This document shows positions 43,724 to 47,357 of a DNA stretch of 47,357 nucleotides, in pieces. Each line of letters opens with the position of its first letter. Position 1 is the first letter of the stretch. The notes beneath the pieces are model-generated. The model was not told the DNA's origin, searched no databases, and saw only the letters and a program-made list of their open reading frames with translations. This DNA is from Lacticaseibacillus songhuajiangensis (GTDB taxonomy: Bacteria > Bacillota > Bacilli > Lactobacillales > Lactobacillaceae): contig NZ_RHNR01000014.1 in the NCBI RefSeq assembly GCF_003946025.1, positions 1-47,357 on the forward strand, written 5' to 3'. Position numbers and translations under genes: made by a program.

Positions 43724-44963
43724 ATTCTGGGTTGTTGCAAAACAGGTTTATAAGAAGAATGTCCGCTCGGGTTCCTGGATTTTCCTAGTGCTCTCCCCCA
43801 TCATCATGGGCGCGCTCATCATCGGTATTTCGGTATTCATGAGCAAAACCATGGACGATGCTAAACTGGGCGTCGTGGCCCCAACACCGGTAATCAGTCA
43901 GAGTATTAAGAAGAACAGCGATAGCCTGGCCGTGCAGCGCTACACCACCACGCAAAAAGCGCAGACCGCACTCAAGAAAGAGCGGGTCGATGGTATTTTG
44001 ATTGTCACGGCCACCAAGTCTGGCCAATTGACCGCCAAGTTGACCACCCGCGTTGGCGGCACACCAATTGATAGTAGCAGTGTGCAGGCACCACTCAGTC
44101 AGCTCAACATGCAGCTGGCTGCGCAGCGCCTCAAGCTCACGGGTGCGCAGTTGCAGACCTTACTCCACCCCGTCACCATCAAGACCAACTCAGTGGCCTA
44201 TCGCGATGGCAAGAAGGTTAACCGCAAGAATACTGCCGACGCCGCCAATCGCGGCATCGCCGTGGGAATCACCATTTTGATGATGATTTTCATGATGGTT
44301 TACGGCAGCATGCTTGCCCAAGAAATCGCGACGGAAAAAGGTTCCCGCATTATGGAAATGTTGCTGTCCTCGGTCAGTGCCACCACCCAGTTCTTTGGTA
44401 AGCTAGCCGGTGTCATGATGCTACTCGTCACCCAAATTGCCATTTATGGGGTCAGTTTTGTCCTCGCGTGGTCCGTCATTAAGAAGCAAAAAATGATTAT
44501 GGGCCTGCTTGATCAGTTCGACTTCTCATCCCTTGGTTCCTGGGCCGGCGTCAGCATCGTCGCCTTCTTCATTCTGGGCGTGCTCACCTATGCTGTTCTC
44601 GCCGCGCTCATGGGCTCGCTGGTTGCTAACCAGGAACAAGTCCAGCAAGCAGTCATGCCGCTGTCCATGCTCGGACTGCTGGGCTACTTCGGCGCCCTCA
44701 TCGCTCAAGCGTCCGACAACATCCTGGTGCGTGTCGGCAGCTACATTCCATTTCTCAACGTTTCAATCATGCCAGTGCGCGCCACCATGGGTTACACCAG
44801 CCCAATCGAGGTGCCGATTGCGCTGGCCGAATCACTGGTCTTCCTGCTGCTCTTCACCTACTTCGCCGTTCGTGTTTACCGTGCGAATGTACTGGTTTAT
44901 CGCGAAGGCGGTCTAGGTAAGGCACTACGCGCAACCGTCACGATGATGCGTGCGCAAAAGTAA
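43716..44963 (+). CDS. ABC-2-type permease, NatB/YhaP-like
   Basis: A 415-residue permease with one N-terminal helix (about 22-42), a large extracellular domain (about 43-175) and five to six C-terminal helices (about 180-385), the NatB/YhaP layout. MAQEIATEKGSR-like sequence (MLAQEIATEKGSRIMEMLL region) marks the first C-terminal helix loop. The ATG at 43716 overlaps the ATPase stop by eight bases; a longer upstream frame is an overlap artefact. A terminator follows directly. Confidence 0.9.
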   Translation: MTKFWVVAKQVYKKNVRSGSWIFLVLSPIIMGALIIGISVFMSKTMDDAKLGVVAPTPVISQSIKKNSDSLAVQRYTTTQKAQTALKKERVDGILIVTATKSGQLTAKLTTRVGGTPIDSSSVQAPLSQLNMQLAAQRLKLTGAQLQTLLHPVTIKTNSVAYRDGKKVNRKNTADAANRGIAVGITILMMIFMMVYGSMLAQEIATEKGSRIMEMLLSSVSATTQFFGKLAGVMMLLVTQIAIYGVSFVLAWSVIKKQKMIMGLLDQFDFSSLGSWAGVSIVAFFILGVLTYAVLAALMGSLVANQEQVQQAVMPLSMLGLLGYFGALIAQASDNILVRVGSYIPFLNVSIMPVRATMGYTSPIEVPIALAESLVFLLLFTYFAVRVYRANVLVYREGGLGKALRATVTMMRAQK

Positions 44964-44970
44964 GCACTAT

Positions 44971-45023
44971 AAAAGCCAAGGCGATGCCAATTCTGAAGTG
45001 AATTTGGAACACCTTGGCTTTTT
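44971..45023 (+). terminator. Terminator after the NatAB-like operon
   Basis: AAAGCCAAGG (44972-44981) pairs with CCTTGGCTTT (45012-45021), with an inner GCCAATTC/GAATTTGG stem, followed by T-rich sequence. Confidence 0.85.
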
Positions 45024-45159
45024 CTGACCATTCTGTCCTGAACCCGCGCTGTTGACTTGCCTCATCAATAACAAATACCTGTCACGTATTGCGGTCAACA
45101 ACTTGCAGAAACCACCTTGAGGCGCTAAACTTTGCGTACAATAGTTAGGAGAGTCCACG

Positions 45160-45756
45160 ATGTCTACACAAGCAACCGACTACGTTATTGAGCGCGCCTT
45201 AATCGAAACGCTGAAGCATAAGCCCTTCGAAAAAATCACAATCGATGATATTTCCCGTGCCGCTGAAGTCGACCGTAGCACCTTTTATCGCTACTTCCAC
45301 AATAAGTATGAAGCCCTGTCGTCCAGCATGCCAGTGATTATTACCCCGGAAATGTTCCACGCCCTTGACAGCATGCATCCCAGTTCCCGGCTTGAAAGCA
45401 TCATTACCTGGGTTGCCAATAATCGCCGTTTGATGAAGAACCTGCTCATTGAGAACCAGCAGTTCAGCTCTTTCCAGGAACTGGTGCGCGTGGTCACCCG
45501 CATTTTGACCGAATTCAATGACAATATCGACGAGAATAACGCCGTCACGCCGCTCGTCCGCCTCATTTTGGAAGCACCGGACCGCAAACGGCTCATTCGC
45601 CTGGCCGCCACCATGATTGTCTCCATTCTCACTGACTACATCAGCAATGATGTGACGACTAAACCGGAGGACGTGATGACCGATGTGCGCTACCTCTTCA
45701 ACCGCCTCGGGCTGGAGGACGCGACCCCCGCTAACCATCTCGGCGTCAAACAATAG
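45160..45756 (+). CDS. TetR/AcrR-type regulator upstream of cls
   Basis: A 198-residue TetR-type protein: helix-turn-helix FEKITIDDISRAAEVDRSTFYRYF over about residues 22-45, then an all-helical ligand domain. ATG 45160 follows TTAGGAGAG. A TACAAT (45135-45140) is a possible -10. It precedes cls by eight bases, so both are co-transcribed; it may respond to membrane stress and control the pair or the NatAB-like exporter upstream, whose operator is unassigned. This is inferred from position. Confidence 0.85.
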   Translation: MSTQATDYVIERALIETLKHKPFEKITIDDISRAAEVDRSTFYRYFHNKYEALSSSMPVIITPEMFHALDSMHPSSRLESIITWVANNRRLMKNLLIENQQFSSFQELVRVVTRILTEFNDNIDENNAVTPLVRLILEAPDRKRLIRLAATMIVSILTDYISNDVTTKPEDVMTDVRYLFNRLGLEDATPANHLGVKQ

Positions 45757-45764
45757 GAGCAGAC

Positions 45765-47237
45765 ATGATTGATTTTATCGTTTCTCACGGTTACAACATT
45801 CTCCAGCTCGTACTCGTTCTGAACACAATTGGGGCCATCGTCCTGGTTTTCCACACGCCGCGCAACATCGCGGCGACCTGGGCCTGGTTGCTGGTGCTCG
45901 TGCTCCTGCCGGTGGTTGGCTTCATCCTCTTCATGTTTACCGGTCGCGGCATGGCGCATGCCAAACTGTTCAAAATGCATGAGGCTGACCGAATTGGGTT
46001 AAAAGAAGTCATCACCGCCCAACGTGCAGCGGTGCCTAAGCTCGAACGTACACCAGTCGATGACATCATCAAACAGCGGCAACAGATTGTCGAGTTGTTC
46101 CGCCGCATCGACCGGGCTCCGCTCACCCGGCGCAACGAGGTGCGCATCATTACCGATGGCCACGAGAAATTCGCAGAATTGCTGAAAGACATCGCGGCAT
46201 CCGAACATAGCGTCCACATCGAGTACTACACCATTTACCCCGACCAAATTGGGACGAAGCTGCGTGAGGCCCTCGTCGAACGCGCCAAAGCAGGCGTTGA
46301 AGTGCGCGTGGTCTACGATGCCTTCGGTTCCCACGGCACCACGCCCAAGTTCTGGAAGCGACTCACAGATGTCGGCGGTCAAGCCGTGCCTTTTGTTACC
46401 TCCACCAACGCGGTTGCCCGCTTCCGCCTGAACTACCATGATCACCGTAAGATTGTGGTGCTCGATGGTAAGGTCGGTTACACCGGCGGCTTCAACGTCG
46501 GTGATCAATACCTCGGCGAGGATCCGAAGTTCGGTTACTGGCGCGATACGCACCTGCGCATTGTCGGCCACGGCGTGCAACTGCTCCAGATGCGCTTCAT
46601 GATGGACTGGAATGCGTCTGTTCCCGACACCAAGCGTCTAGTCTACACGCCGCACTGCTTCCCTGCTCCCGATTTGCCCGTTAGCGGCAGCACCAGCCTG
46701 CAGGTAGTCACCAGCGGGCCAGACTCCGCAACTGAGCAAATCAAGCTGGGCTACATCAAGTACATCAACGAAGCCAAGAAACGGGTGTGGCTGCAATCGC
46801 CATACCTGGTCCCCGATGACTCGATGATTGCGGCGCTGCGCATGGCAGCGGCAGCAGGTGTCGACGTGCGCATCATGATTCCGTGCATGCCGGATCACCC
46901 CTTCATTTACCGGGCAACGCAGTACTACGCCAAGCTGTTGCACGGTTACGGCGTCAAAATTTACGTTTACCAAAACGGCTTCCTGCACGCCAAGACCATG
47001 CTGGTTGACGACGACCTGTCCACAGTTGGTAGTGCAAACCAAGACTTCCGTTCCTACGGTTTGAACTTCGAAGTCAACACCTTTATGTATGACGGCGACA
47101 TCAACAAGCAGCTTGCCGACATCTACCTGAATGATATCGAGCACAGCGAACTTCTGACCGACGACATTATCTCGTCCTGGTCGCACTGGCTACGTTTCAA
47201 GCAGATGTTCTCGCGTTTGCTGTCACCAGTGCTATAG
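45765..47237 (+). CDS. cls: Cardiolipin synthase (phospholipase D type)
   Basis: A 490-residue membrane enzyme that joins two phosphatidylglycerols into cardiolipin. Two N-terminal helices (about 10-30, 37-57) are followed by two HKD motifs: His227 in HRKIVVLDG and His408 in HAKTMLVDD, both complete. Length and order are those of Gram-positive Cls. ATG 45765 follows AGGAG. Changes in cardiolipin affect resistance to cationic peptides and daptomycin, in line with the neighbouring export genes. Confidence 0.94.
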   Translation: MIDFIVSHGYNILQLVLVLNTIGAIVLVFHTPRNIAATWAWLLVLVLLPVVGFILFMFTGRGMAHAKLFKMHEADRIGLKEVITAQRAAVPKLERTPVDDIIKQRQQIVELFRRIDRAPLTRRNEVRIITDGHEKFAELLKDIAASEHSVHIEYYTIYPDQIGTKLREALVERAKAGVEVRVVYDAFGSHGTTPKFWKRLTDVGGQAVPFVTSTNAVARFRLNYHDHRKIVVLDGKVGYTGGFNVGDQYLGEDPKFGYWRDTHLRIVGHGVQLLQMRFMMDWNASVPDTKRLVYTPHCFPAPDLPVSGSTSLQVVTSGPDSATEQIKLGYIKYINEAKKRVWLQSPYLVPDDSMIAALRMAAAAGVDVRIMIPCMPDHPFIYRATQYYAKLLHGYGVKIYVYQNGFLHAKTMLVDDDLSTVGSANQDFRSYGLNFEVNTFMYDGDINKQLADIYLNDIEHSELLTDDIISSWSHWLRFKQMFSRLLSPVL

Positions 47238-47243
47238 AAACAC

Positions 47244-47279
47244 AAAAAGCGGTTCGGACATTCGTCCGGGCCGCTTTTG
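47244..47279 (+). terminator. Terminator after cls
   Basis: AAAAGCGG and CCGCTTTT arms with an inner GGAC/GTCC stem; ends in TTTTG just before the right terminal repeat. Confidence 0.8.
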
Positions 47280-47280
47280 T

Positions 47281-47357
47281 TGTCCGTCAGCGTAAGTCAT
47301 GAAACTTTCATCCGCAAGGATGCAGGAATTGAAAATAGTGGTTAGACCGAAGGTCGG
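47281..47357 (-). repeat. Right copy of the 77-bp terminal inverted repeat
   Basis: Exact reverse complement of bases 1-77. It begins one base after the cls terminator. See the left copy for interpretation. Confidence 0.9.

Overview
The window looks like one ~47 kb contig from a relatively GC-rich member of the Lactobacillaceae. This is inferred from strong Gram-positive Shine-Dalgarno (SD) sequences, CcpA-type cre boxes, PTS sugar operons, a KxYKxGKxW signal peptide on a MucBP-repeat LPxTG adhesin, and a pcp/DUF969/DUF979 cluster. The genus cannot be fixed by reading alone. Both ends carry the same 77 bp in inverted orientation. This fits a contig broken at a k=77 assembly-graph node, with inverted copies of one repeat flanking the segment in the genome.

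Layout. (1) 1-2.8 kb, plus strand: an Lsa-type ABC-F ribosome-protection gene behind a leader that looks like a ribosome-controlled attenuator, then a gene for the C-terminal half of an RqcH-like NFACT protein. (2) 2.8-5.3 kb, minus: a YtrA-type GntR regulator, an ABC ATPase broken by an in-frame TAG, and its permease. (3) 5.4-7.2 kb: msrB, a YxeA-like secreted protein and a Tim44-like membrane protein. (4) 7.4-11.8 kb: a beta-glucoside operon (PTS IIBCA, a small unknown protein, GH1 6-phospho-beta-glucosidase) with a divergent TetR-type regulator. (5) 11.9-14.8 kb: a D-2-hydroxyacid dehydrogenase, a degenerate EAL protein with a structured leader, and an SdpR/SdpI pair. (6) 14.8-20 kb: a MacB/FtsX-type ABC system, a TMEM175-like channel, a 53-residue membrane protein, and a divergent cold-shock-domain protein with a long 5' leader.

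(7) 20.2-26.6 kb: a uracil-DNA-glycosylase-family protein and a 1,926-residue cell-wall adhesin with four MucBP-like units, five 89-residue tandem repeats and a ladder of LPxTG-like motifs. (8) 27-33.5 kb: a P2-type cation ATPase resembling the Na,K-ATPase branch, and a heterodimeric multidrug ABC exporter. (9) 33.7-38.3 kb: a trehalose operon (treR, trehalose-6-phosphate hydrolase, PTS with IIA-IIB-IIC order) with an internal long RNA hairpin and a clear promoter/operator/cre region. (10) 38.5-40.8 kb: pcp with DUF979 and DUF969 membrane proteins. (11) 41.2-47.2 kb, plus: an amino-acid permease, a NatAB/YhaQP-like ABC exporter behind a perfect 20-bp-arm palindrome, and a TetR regulator with cardiolipin synthase.

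The gene set centres on drug and envelope stress (ABC-F, several ABC exporters, SdpRI, Cls) and carbohydrate/peptide use. No tRNA, rRNA, CRISPR array, phage module or transposase gene was seen. The most unusual elements are the ABC-F attenuator with its linked NFACT-R gene, the nonsense-interrupted ABC ATPase, the treA-treP intercistronic hairpin and several unassigned perfect palindromes at promoters.
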